The notes beneath the pieces are model-generated. The model searched no databases and had not been told where the DNA came from. It saw nothing but the letters and a program-made list of their open reading frames with translations. Shown here in pieces: positions 24,356-35,499 of a stretch of 64,000 nucleotides of DNA (within the stretch, counting starts at the first letter, position 1; every line of letters begins with the position of its first letter). The stretch comes from Spirodela intermedia (Eukaryota; Streptophyta; Magnoliopsida; Alismatales; Araceae), in NCBI GenBank assembly GCA_902729315.2, contig LR746268.1, positions 9,183,005-9,247,004 of the forward strand, read 5' to 3'. A program made the translations under genes and the position numbers.

Positions 24356-27258
24356 GCCGCGACGCCAACGCGCCGTCGTCTCCTGGCCGCTTCTTGGGGG
24401 GGAGAGCCAAGTCATCACGTCGACGGGGGCCACTTGAATCTTCAACACCTCCAGTGTACCCACCCACCCAATTACGATAAGCTCTGCGGCGGCATCCATA
24501 TACAGAAAGGTCTGGGCTCCGGAATCTTAGCGTCTCTCTCTCTCTCTCTCTCTCTCTCTCCCCCGCATCGACGTCAACGTCACGCAGCGGAGAGGGTTTG
24601 CCCGTCACGCCGACTGAGTAGACTTGACTGCGACTGGTTCGGGTTGCTTACATGGCGAGAGGGCCGCGACCGTTCGTGCTAGTGATCCAGCTTGCCCCGA
24701 AACCTCCCTGGCGGACGTTCGATCCTCCGATGCGCGGTGGAAATCTGGGCGGTGAGCTGCGCTACGCATGATCTTCGTGTAATGCGAATCCTGTCGTCAG
24801 CCATCACGAGATGAAGGCGCCGGCGCCGAGCCCACATACGGTGGTGGGCTCAGTTGCATCCTCCCGGTTGCCACGTCTGTGGATGCAGATAGCCATTGCT
24901 GTCGACATCGGCCGAAGCGCAATTAGACAGGCCTCCTGTCGGCACTGCTCTCCCTCGAAGGGCTCCTGTCTCTTCGTTACTCCGGCACAAGTAGGCCGCT
25001 TGCTCATCTCGTCAGTCATGGAGATTCCAATCTGTTACACAAAGATGCAAGAGTCGGGGAGGAAGTGGACCGTTTGCTCATCTGCCCTGCAAATATTATA
25101 TAGGGCCTTCTTAGCATCATGGTCTCTTCCTCCCTAAACTGGACAGACACGTCTGCCCGCCTTCCAAAAATTCGTGTCGACCAAAAAATGGATTTTTTCC
25201 GGTCAAATGAGACAGAAATCAACTGCCATGTGGCCTGGGAGGTTGCCACAGACGCTTAGGCTCTCAAATAACTCTTCGTATACTTGTCCAGCGCTTCAAA
25301 TGAATCCTCATAAAAGCCCTGAATATATAAATAAATACAAAACATACAGTAAGTCCTTTCATTCAAATATAAGGACAACAGCTACAACAAAAAGCCGAGT
25401 GTAAAATCGTACGACAAACGTTTTGCTAGTGACTGCGGAAAAAAAAATAACAAGATAACCTCAGCAACCACTTATTTTACATTTTTGCTTCAAAATGTAC
25501 ACCTTTCTTGGTCATTCAGAAGAATAAGCAGTTGGCACAAGTCGAATGAAATTAATGTGTGAAGCATCTTCTGTGAATTAAGCACTGAGTACCAGGTGAA
25601 TCAACCGATCAGAAATAACCTAATTACGTGAAGTTTATATGTTCTTAGGACAATCAAACAAGACACAAATCACGCCACACTACTGCAGCGAAATGGCCGA
25701 CAAACAAAAAATAAGTTGCTAATAACGCGTGGCACACGGCAAGAATATGCTGACCTTTAGAAATATAATGATACAAAATAGGAAATCCTCAGTAAAATTA
25801 GCTCACATTGAGAAACTGGAAGAGAAACCAAGAACACGTATTCAAGTTAATTTTTACATTTCACAAATAAGTTGCTAATAAATTAAATTTGAATAGGAAA
25901 GACCGAGCCGCGCACAACCCAAGCTAAATGGGCAAATTAAGCGTTACAATTTCGCACAATTCTTTTTACAACATCACTCATCTATAAGCACGTTAGATAT
26001 TTCTTCTTCTTCGTCTGTCAGTCGCTCGTGCTTATGGTTCATATCACCTTTCTTTTCACTAAAAGAGGGAACGTTGGCTACTCTCTAGAGATGTTCGCAG
26101 AAACTCTTCAATTTCAGTCCTAATCCAGGGGTTTAAGCTAGTTGCTATGGCAACTTTTTCTTCATGTGGCACACTGTGAGGGTTTGTAAGGTTCAACTCT
26201 AGGGTTCTTCATATGGCGCAAGTGATGGTATGCACTTTCCTGTAGGGTTCCTTAAATAAACATACAAGTAGAAAACCGTCATCACAATGCGGGTAGATAG
26301 GCGTTGTGTGGCATGTTTCTACAGGTACATAAAAGTCAAACATTTACTGATGCATCTGACAATCGCCATTCTATCAGTAAGAGTAAGTTATAACATATCC
26401 GCCACATTTGAGAGGTAGAAGGGGAAAAAATAGTCTAATATCATACCAGAATACGTTATCTGGTGCAATCTAACACATTTGGATCATGTGTTGGTCCATA
26501 CTAAAACAAAAATAATAATTACTATGCTCGTAGAGTAACAAATAAAAATTTAAATGTAATCTACAGAACTTGCGATATGATTTTAGTAACAAGCTTGAGC
26601 ACGATGAAATCATAAGCAATTATTTGAGTCAAGGCTCCACATTGACCCGAGAAAAAAATCCAAACTGTGAAATTAGATTAACAGCGATTAGAAGAGATTG
26701 ATATATATATGTGGTCATATGTTAGGATATGTGGATACGGCAAGGTGCTGTCTACCCCTAGAGGAAAGGGACACAGAGTGAAATAAGGCTGAAGTGAAAT
26801 CGCGAATAATTCTGGTCCTCATAATGTAATCCGGACAAAAGAGAGGCCTAAAACAATTGGACGTTCAATGTACTTGTATCAGAAAAATTCTAAGCTTTCT
26901 GTGGCGCATTAGACTCATTCACTCCCCAGTCAACCATTTACGATTCAACTGAAATCAGTAAGAATGAGGAATATGTAGCTGGGATGTGTATCCAGGTATT
27001 ATGTAGCTAGCAGAACTGCAAAACTCAATTTTTGTCATCAAAGACATTCACGTCTTGTCCATCTGTATGAACCTAAACAAGTAAAATTGTATCATGCCAC
27101 AGAGCTTCCACAGTTTAAGGAATTCAGGTTTTCCAGGCCCTGAATTACGCTAATATTGCAGCAGCGTAGAGTAAAAATCTGAAAGAAATAAGTGGACAAT
27201 CACAGATGAAGAATGACGCGCTGAACGTCATCCTCTCGGGCGGGAATCCCGATTCCCG
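24356..27258. other. Intergenic region, AT-rich in its right part
   Basis: The left part (to about 25140) is GC-rich and should include the 3' untranslated region of the DUF7054 gene. It carries a (CT)n run at 24533-24560. From 25300 to 27250 the sequence is AT-rich, with no frame over about 60 codons on either strand and no recognisable element ends. It could be an old repeat or long introns and 3' untranslated sequence of the doubtful minus-strand gene that ends at 27259. Confidence 0.5.
24533..24560. repeat. (CT)n microsatellite
   Basis: About 28 bases of TC/CT dinucleotides downstream of the DUF7054 gene. Confidence 0.9.
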
Positions 27259-27809
27259 CTAAGCAGTTGGCGTGGTGCGTAGTTCTTTTGCCTCACGACT
27301 TCCGTCCATTGGAATCTTCGGAAAGAGGAAACTGTAACAAAAACAACCAAATATGAAACGGCAACCATCAACTTTCAAACACATCCGCACACAACACACA
27401 GAAAGAATGCAACAAAAATATGACTGTACAGCCAGGGTGTCTACCCAGAGAAGAAGAGGTCGTAGATGCGTGGGTCGAAAATCAGACGAGATCCCTCCAA
27501 GGAACTGGGGAGGGACTGTAAGAAAGGAACGGCTCAAGCGAGGGGAGTTACATGGTGGACCTTGCGGGGACCGATGGGTCGGTGTCACAGCCGACCCTGG
27601 CCATCGACTCCCCGGCTGATTATGTCCGGGCGGTGGTACCTGCTGGAGAGGAGGATGAACAAGGGGCTGGGCTGAAGCTGGGGCGATTGTGGGGGCGAGA
27701 GCAGCGATCGCTGCGGCGGCACGCCACGCCCATATCTTGAAGCAAAAGAAGGGACATCGTCAGCCCAGCCCTTCCAGGTCCCGAAGGTAGAAGCCGCCTG
27801 GTCCGCCAT
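27259..27809 (-). CDS. Doubtful small two-exon gene, product unknown
   Basis: A start at 27809 opens MADQAASTFGTWKGWADD and runs about 57 codons to a donor AGCAG|GTACC near 27637. A good acceptor (GTTACAG) near 27334 then opens a second exon ending PKIPMDGSREAKELR TTPTA and stop. The phases match and would give about 80 residues. An alternative reading uses the pyrimidine-rich acceptor near 27738 to open another frame (WAWRAAAAIAALAPT), with the upstream exon elsewhere. I do not recognise either product. Its position just upstream of, and divergent from, the peroxiredoxin gene is compatible with a real gene sharing a promoter region. Confidence 0.3.
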
Positions 27810-28153
27810 AGCCGGCCGTTGCAGGCGGAGAGGCGCGAAAGGAGAAGGGTAGGGAATCTTCTAGAAGAGAAGCTAAAAAATTCTCCGTTTGGGAGATTAC
27901 CCTCGAAACCATCATATTACCGTTCCAACCCCCTCTAAAGTTGGTTTAAACGGGTAATAATACTAGGAACGTACATTACCCTTGGGCGGGCTGATCTCAG
28001 CCCTTCAATTCCAAACCCATTATGACCTACCGTTCTGTGCTGCGGCCGCACCCCCCCCCCTCCCCACCCCGTCCCGATATCTCCTGCTATCCGTCCCCTG
28101 CTCCTGCTGCGCCGCTTCCCCGCCGCCGTCCTCCAGGTCGAAACACCGGACAA

Positions 28154-28846
28154 ATGGCCGCTGCCGCCGCCTCCCTCGCCACTGCTGCCAGGCTCATTAG
28201 GGCGGCGCCCTGTGCCTCCTTTCCCGCCTTCTCCTCGTCGTTGCGGCTCCCCCTCGCCTCCCTCCGCGGCATCGTCGCTCGCCCGCACCTGCGCCATTCC
28301 CCGAGGTTCCGCGCGACCACTTCGGCCTCTTCCTCGTCCGCGACGACCGTAGCTGCTACCATCGCCGTCGGGGACAAGCTCCCCGACGCCACCCTCTCCT
28401 ACCTCGACTCCGCTGGGGAGGTCCAGACCGTGAGCGTCTCCGATCTCACCAAGGGGAAGAGGGTCGTGCTGTTCGCCGTCCCGGGGGCCTTCACCCCGAC
28501 TTGCTCCCAGAAGCACCTCCCCGGATTCGTAGAGAAGGCGGGCGAGCTGCGGGCAAAGGGCGTGGATACCATTGTCTGCGTGTCCGTCAACGACGCCTTC
28601 GTCATGCGGGCATGGAAGGAGAACCTCAGTATCGGCGACCAAGTACTGCTGCTGTCAGATGGGAATTTGCAGCTCACCCGGGCTCTTGGGGTGGAGCTGG
28701 ATCTCAGCGACAAGCCCGTCGGTCTCGGGGTACGGTCCCGGCGATACGCCCTGCTTGCGGACGACGGCGTGGTCACGGTGCTGAACCTGGAGGAGGGCGG
28801 CGCTTTCACTGTCAGCAGCGTCGAGGACATTCTGAAGGCTCTTTGA
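28154..28846 (+). CDS. PRXIIE: Peroxiredoxin-2E (type II peroxiredoxin), plastid
   Basis: Intronless, 230 residues. The start at 28154 is chosen because it opens [18 protein letters not shown], a typical transit peptide; an upstream in-frame ATG at 28022 only adds a Pro-rich leader. Residues about 1-65 are Ala/Ser/Arg-rich targeting sequence, and 68-230 form the thioredoxin-fold Prx domain. The peroxidatic cysteine is C117 in [16 protein letters not shown], and the resolving cysteine is C142 in [12 protein letters not shown]. The 25-residue spacing is the type II signature. In the family, plastid PrxII E reduces hydrogen peroxide, alkyl hydroperoxides and peroxynitrite using glutaredoxin/glutathione. 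The end ([10 protein letters not shown]) is typical. Nothing is missing. Confidence 0.97.
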   Translation: MAAAAASLATAARLIRAAPCASFPAFSSSLRLPLASLRGIVARPHLRHSPRFRATTSASSSSATTVAATIAVGDKLPDATLSYLDSAGEVQTVSVSDLTKGKRVVLFAVPGAFTPTCSQKHLPGFVEKAGELRAKGVDTIVCVSVNDAFVMRAWKENLSIGDQVLLLSDGNLQLTRALGVELDLSDKPVGLGVRSRRYALLADDGVVTVLNLEEGGAFTVSSVEDILKAL

Positions 28847-31800
28847 GTGAGGCTCACTCGATCACATCCCCCCATCTTCCCAACGTCTACACTCCCCACC
28901 TGCAGTTCAGCATGTTCCTAAGCTCGAAATCGGTCTAGTTTTTGCTCCTGCGTTTGCCGTCCCCTCGCGCTTGTTCTCCTGGATGCTGTGGGAAATCTTA
29001 GGTAGGTTACATCTTGTGCTAGCCCAAAATCCACTGAATCTGCGATCAATAGGATGCTGAGGACCCGTCGCCCAAGCAAGTCTTTTTACGGCAACGGGTT
29101 CTCTTCTACGAATGCGCGTCCCCAAGAGCAGAATGTGCGACTCTGGAAGGGCATGCGCCGGCAATTCCCGCCTACTCTCCTGTCATCACATCCGCAATTC
29201 CATCACGCCAACGTGCGTACGCTTGCTCGTGGGATTTGTGAACCTTCACCGAGCCCTCATCTTGCCAGCCGCCTCACACCGCCCCCCCCCCCCGCCCTCC
29301 CGAACCCGGGGGGGGGGAAACTCTAGCCCCCCCTACCGCTCACTCTACTCTGCGACTATTTCACGTTTCACTCTACAGCAAGAAACTAAGTAGCATGGGC
29401 ATCAGGTCAAATTGGGAGAATCAGGTCACCCTGGGAAAGACGAGAGATAAAAGTAAGTACACACTCCTACTAGAACGGTCAACCGAGAGAAGGGGACGAA
29501 TCTTCCTTAGAGAACCTATAAGGAGGGATGAAATGCAATGCTTCTGAGTGAACGATGGGATCTCTGGAGGGTCCACCCATCTCTGGAGCTAGTGCATCTG
29601 CCTCGATGATTTCGGTGGGGGCGGGGGGGGGTGGGGCGTAGTGAAAGGGAGAGTTGACCTGTCAACTATAGACTCTTTGTCGCCGGAGGAACGCGGATCA
29701 GGGGGTACAGATTAAGAAATGACTCTTTAAATATATAGAGTTACCGAAATCCACCAATAGAGATAAAGAGCCTCAAGAGAATAAAGAAAATCGATATAGA
29801 TTGATGCAAATGTGAACTACCTTTGGGGTTACAAAGAAGGCCCTATTTATAGGTCCAAAATAATTAGTTATAACTATTATAGAACAAAGAAAATTAGTTA
29901 AAATGCCCCTTTAAAGTAGGAGGGTTATGGTAGACCACCTTTAATAATTTTGGGAGACTATTTGAATTTTAAATTAAAAAAACCAAATACGAGATATAAA
30001 GAGAAATGTAGAAATTAAGATTTATATACATTTAACATGTGCAAATCTCTTATTGGGCCATTTAGAGTTAATTTTTTGCCAAATGGAGTAGTCATGCCTC
30101 TGAGCCTTTGATTCACCTGAGTTATGTTGAAATTGGGCTGTTCTATCTAAGCTGATCTGAAAATAGACTTGAATTGTAGTGGACCACGAAATCGAATTAT
30201 GAGGCATTTGATGTTCCATTTAAATATCTGTTTATTGTTGCCTAGGTCAAAAACCTCTGATCCATCATTTGATAGTAGTTTCCAGGCTACATCATGGTCA
30301 GTGATTGGGGATTTCAGTTGGCTCCCCTTTCTCTATCTCTCTCACCAAAATGGGTATAAAGTGGGTACGCTTGCTAGGCATTGTCTATTTGTCTTCAGTT
30401 TCCTTTGTTCCTTTATTCACATGAAGGAAGGGTGATTTTGTTCTCATGGCTGTAGAGGACCTCATTTCAATTCTCTCTCCTCATCTACTTCTTATCTCCA
30501 TCTCCCCTGTTGTGACAAAATAAATTTAAAAAAATATAGTCGAAAATAAATTAGAGAAATATGATATCAGATGCTAGATATGTGGATATGTAGATAAACA
30601 TAATACCACAAGTTTAACATATAAAAAAGCATAGTGGAAGAAAAATTAAAAATTTATAAGATTAAATATCCCACAATGTTGTAAATCTCAAATTAATGCT
30701 ATGCTGAATATAAATCACCTTATAGCAGAAATGAATAGATAATACATTATTTTTTTATTAGAAGAAAAAGCTCTTACATTCACACCAAAAATAATAGAGG
30801 CCAAGTTGAGAAAGTGATGAAGAATGATTCTCATAGAAACCGTTCAAATTATTGGAGTAGAAGGTTCCTCTCCTCTTGAAGTTAATAGAAATGCCTAATG
30901 AGAGAGGAGAAAGGAAGATAAAATATATTTTTCCTTTTTCTGCTATTGGGCCATTATTTTTGGGTCAGCAGTTAAGTAGTTTCCTCCCCTCCACTACTGG
31001 TGCATATCGATCTGCACCAGTATCTATTGAGTGTGGGAAAACAAACAAAGGAGCAAAGATATGTTCCCCATGGTTGAGTAATAAATAATATATAATGTTA
31101 TGAGATAGTTCATACAATGTCATATAGAGCTTATGTAGCGAGAATCATTAACATATTGTCAATAGATATAAGTAATTAATATTGGTCATCAACATGAGAG
31201 ATCATTCATTACTTAAAAGCTGCCTTTTTTAAGTTAAAAGTTTCTTCATATAATGATTAAAGTGGTGATGTCAACGTGAGGAGTAGCACTACGAACAAAA
31301 AGACACCAGATTTAACATCATTTAAACAATGATCCTACATCCACCAAAAGCGTAAGTTCTCCTTCAAGAGAGTAAGATCGTGTTATAATCATCATAGTGG
31401 CAGCAGATAGTGGTCGCATAACATATCCTTGCATGCACCATTAGAGTTTGATCCACGTATTTTCTGAAGAGCCCATCAAAGTCTATTAGGACCCAATAGA
31501 TTATCATCCACAACTCTAAGAGTCTTCCACATCTTCAGCAATATTGTCATGAAGTAGATTTTGATTTCACAAAACATCATCTGTACTTGTACATAAAGAG
31601 TAGATATGTTACCATTAAAAAGACAACAAGAATAATGATGTGGTTATAGAATTTTCCGAGACAGCAATGTGATAGTAAAAAAAATATCCATTTACTAAAA
31701 TGTCACGTGTTTTGTTATATGAAAAAGCACATTCAATTTAGGTCATAATTCATTCATGGTTAAGTTATTAGATGAGACACCACAACTTCAAAAAATTAAC

Positions 31801-32185
31801 ATCTAGAAGAATCATTATGATTGCTAAACAATACAATTACAAAGAAATTAAGCCATGTGACATCTAAATTGGCCTCAATGAGTGACATGTTGACTGCACC
31901 TCATTTGTATCTTTACTATTGACAAGAGTAAGTTTGAAAAGAAATCAAAGACCCAAAGATGTTTTTTTCAAAGTGGGAGATTATTGAGATGTAGAGATAA
32001 ATTTACAAGGGATGGTATGCAGAAAGATGACCTAGTGAAGGAAGAGCCCCCCCAACCCAACTTCACTGTACAATGAAAATATTGTCAGGAGCATAAATCT
32101 TATAGAAAAAATAGAACGTCCTATGGTCAAGTAAGATGGGTTGGAAGAGTGTGGTGTTGGGCATGTGACCACTTAATATGGCACA

Positions 32186-32364
32186 TGTTGATGTCCTTGG
32201 GCATAGATTTTGATATTACAATTACATGAGAAAATATATAATTCATGTTTGATATTATTTACAAGATTATCATAAATGCCTCATAGATTTCATGCAAATA
32301 AATCTATTATTTATCTTGTGGCATTATGGCTAACTTTGAGATTAAGTGAATTGATGAATAAGTG
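32186..32364 (+). repeat. Left arm of a long inverted repeat
   Basis: This arm begins TGTTGATGTCC, runs through GGGCATAGATTTTGATATTA and ends near TTGATGAATAAGTGA. It matches the reverse complement of 32639-32825 over almost its whole length, with scattered single-base differences and a short indel near the outer end. It is AT-rich and non-coding. Confidence 0.85.
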
Positions 32365-32638
32365 AAGCGCCACATATATATGGATAAATATTTGTTAGAA
32401 AACAAATATTTAATAGGTAAATGTTGGTTATGTTTTAGTTCATTTATCCATGATTATTTCAGTATATATTTTCGAGGGAAATAATAGAATATCGGTAGGA
32501 AAGATCCTCTGGGACTGGAAGTATCTCGGTGAGAGGCGAACCAGTGTAAAAGGTTCTTGTCTCATAGTGAGAACCCACCAGAGAAGAGAGAAAGCAATCT
32601 TGTGCGTAGATAATCACGCAGAGCTGTGTTAACAAATG

Positions 32639-32825
32639 TCACCTATTCATCAATTCACTTAATCTCAAGGTTAGCCATAACGTCACAAGATAAATAATAG
32701 ATTTATTTGCATGAAATCTATGAGTCATTTATAATAATCTTGTAAACAATATCAAACATGAATTATATATTTTCTCATATAATTGTAATATCAAAATCTA
32801 TGCCCTTTTTGTAAGGGCATCAACA
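32639..32825 (-). repeat. Right arm of a long inverted repeat
   Basis: Read on the minus strand, this arm begins TGTTGATGCCC, contains GGGCATAGATTTTGATATTA and ends TTGATGAATAGGTGA. It mirrors the left arm. The loop between the arms (about 274 bases, 32365-32638) is unique and less AT-rich. A transcript across the unit would form a long near-perfect hairpin. Confidence 0.85.
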
Positions 32826-34418
32826 ATCTCCCCCTTTTTGATACTTACAAAATTATCTTTGAGAAAATATATATGTCATCATAATTATGTGCACAAATAA
32901 TATAGCAATAATTTTACACAGATAATAAATAAAGCTTTGACAATAATAACAATCAATATCATGTGTCAACACATGTGTCAAAGCAATGTGCAGACAAGAC
33001 ATTCAAAGTTTCAGCATTCACATTTGTTCACACAATTCATCCACAGGTTCAAGCAACAAAAACATAATTGTGTTGAATACATCTTTGCTCCCTCTGAGCA
33101 AGTTCTCCCCCTGAGTTTGTGTACTCAAAGTTTCTCAATTTTCAAAATTTTCTCAATCTTTCTCCCCCTTTTTGTAAGATCAAAAAATCAAATCATAAAT
33201 AGTCGGGAGAAATACAAAAAGCATACTCTTTGCTCGATCAAAAAATCATGAAAAATGCGAACGAATCTCTGAAATGTAGTCTTCAAGATCTCAAAGTCAT
33301 TTTTCGATCATATCAAGGTGTTGCTCCACTTGTAATACTTGAGGACACGTGTGATGACAAAATCGAGTGGAAGAATGAGGTCATACTTCAGGGCTATTTT
33401 CATCTGTTCTAAAAATAGATCTCTGAAATAAAATGAAATGACATGAATAATGCAGTATAGAATACACAGATTTTTCGGACATCCTATCATGTGCACCACT
33501 TCTATGCCATATGAGATGACCAATAAGAAAATATATGACCTTATGAGACAATGGTAGATGAAATGCTTTTGTGGTGTTGACAAATGCATTCTCCATTCCA
33601 GTCAATGTGGTCAAAAAGTCAGTGATTGCTTGTTTGGTGACGGCCAAGGGAGGTCCAGTGAGAATATCAAGGATGACATTTAAGATTTCCAAGAGTTAGA
33701 TCAATAAAAACTCTTTTGACATATGTGGATAAACCAACAAGGTTGATAGAAGCGTTATTATCTGAAGAACGAGCCACATTAATAATAGCCCGTTGCCTTT
33801 CAACTATATTCAGGGGAAGGGTCGTCGTCCCTAGTTATGAACACTGACTTCCGAGGGACATCGTCGAAGGCTCGTGTCCTCCCACACTCTTTCCTTACGG
33901 ACGGTCTCTAAGAATTTGTCCTCCATCCATACTCCTGTCTCTTCGCTTCAGTGTTCTTCTTCACGTACTCATTATGGAAGGGTTCAAAGACTTTTTAACT
34001 AAAAACCGGTAGACTGAGCGAGCTGGCAAGTGAAGAACAGCGGTCGACGGACAAAAAAAGAAGAGGATACCAGGAGGCGGAACCGAGGTTAAGTCCCCTC
34101 CTAATCTCTTGCCGGCATTTCAAGCACTAATCAACCTGCTCTCTTTCTACGTATCGTCCTTTATTCTCGATATCTCTTCTCCGCTGAATCTGTGTCAGGG
34201 CAGCGCAAGGTGGTGAGGCAGCCGCGGCAGCACCAATTCTCTTCCGCACCCAGTCAGTCCTGCATTCCGCCAGCCATTATATTCAGCCCCTTGCTCTATC
34301 CCCCACAAGTAGAAGAAAAGCCGTTTGCCCCTCCTCTGGCTCACCTCCTGGTCTATCCTCCGAGCCTTTTTCCAAGACGGCAGAAGAAATCGAACTCGAA
34401 CCAAACTAGAGGAAAGAA

Positions 34419-35446
34419 ATGAAGCCCCTGTCATCGATGAGCTCGCTGCCGATTCGGCTGGCATGGGTGCAAGCCCCCGTGTTAGTTCCGCTGCTACGGG
34501 TGGCCGTCGTGGTGTGCCTGGTCATGTCGGCGATGCTGTTCGTGGAGAAGGTCTACAAGGGCGCTGTATTTGCTCTCGTCAAGATTTTTGGCCATCGTCC
34601 CGAGCGGCGGCATAAGTGCTAGCCGATCAAGAACGACCTCGAGACGGGCAATGACGGATATCCCATGGTGCTCGTCCAGATCCCCATGTACAACGAGAAA
34701 GAGGTCATCCTCCAATTCGTCTCGTCACCTTCTCCGTTTCCTTCCGCACCTGCGCTTGCATTGGGCTGCATTGATGCACTCTTTCCCTCTCTCCATCTCT
34801 CTCGCTCACTCTCTTCCCTGTCTTTTCTCGGTGGTCGCCTTTTCCTCGCCTTCCCGCAGGTGTATCAGCTCTCCATCGGAGTTGCATGTGGGCTGTCCTG
34901 GCCCTCCGATCGCATCATCATACAAGTTCTGGACGACTCCACCGATCCCGTCATCAAGGTGTGCTCTTCTCCGACTGGAGGGGAAAGCGTTCGCCGCTTT
35001 TCTTCCGATGATAGAGATGGATGTCAGCATTAATTTGGACGCGGCCCACCACAACAGACTGCCCGTTCTCCGTCCTCTGTCCTTCAAACCGTCTAAGAAC
35101 CTTATTCGGCCTCTTCGATCATCCTAAAATTAAGACGGCATCATCCGACTGATAGCCTGGATGGTGGCAAAAATGCAGGAGTTGGTGGTGTGGGAATGCC
35201 GGAGATGGGCTAGCAAGGGAGTGAACATCAAGCGCGAGATCCGGGCAAACCGAGCTGGTTACGAGGCGGGGCCCCTCAGGGAGGGCATGAAGCACTCCTA
35301 CGTCACGCGCTGCGATTTCGTCGCCATCTTCGACGCCGACTTCCAGCCCGAGCCCGACTTCCTCTGTCGCACCGTCCCCTTCCTCCTCCACAATCCTGAC
35401 GTCGGCCTCGTCCAGGCACGATGGAAGTTTGGTGAGTCCCAGATAA

Positions 35447-35499
<53 letters not shown>

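Larger units (their letters stand above)
32186..33230 (-). mobile_element. Ty1/copia-type LTR retrotransposon remnant (3' LTR, polypurine tract and some internal DNA)
   Basis: On the minus strand, a polypurine tract reading AAAAAGGGGGAGAT runs directly into TGTTGATGCCC at 32825. That is the classic junction between the internal region and the 3' LTR, and this purine tract is typical of SIRE/Maximus-type copia elements (from memory). The LTR-like unit would run to 32186, where the minus strand ends in CATCAACA, giving TG...CA termini and 640 bases. To the right, more purine-tract-like segments recur on the minus strand (for example near 33160-33175). No gag-pol frame is readable and no second LTR was found, so this is a remnant. 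The left boundary could instead belong to a second, inverted element. Confidence 0.6.
28847..34418. other. AT-rich, repeat-derived intergenic block between PrxIIE and CslA
   Basis: The first 300 bases are probably the PrxIIE 3' untranslated region, followed by poly-C and poly-G runs near 29281-29318. From about 29700 to 33800 the DNA is strongly AT-rich with no long frames, which contrasts with the GC-rich genes on both sides. It holds the LTR-like unit at 32186-32825 and matching internal sequence to the right. Parts of 31250-32150 may be decayed retroelement sequence, but no protease, integrase or reverse transcriptase motif could be read with confidence. The last 300 bases are the CslA leader and promoter. 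Confidence 0.6.

Noticed and set aside
25300-27250. Possible gene or element in the AT-rich stretch
   Set aside because: No frame, terminal repeat or splice series could be supported.
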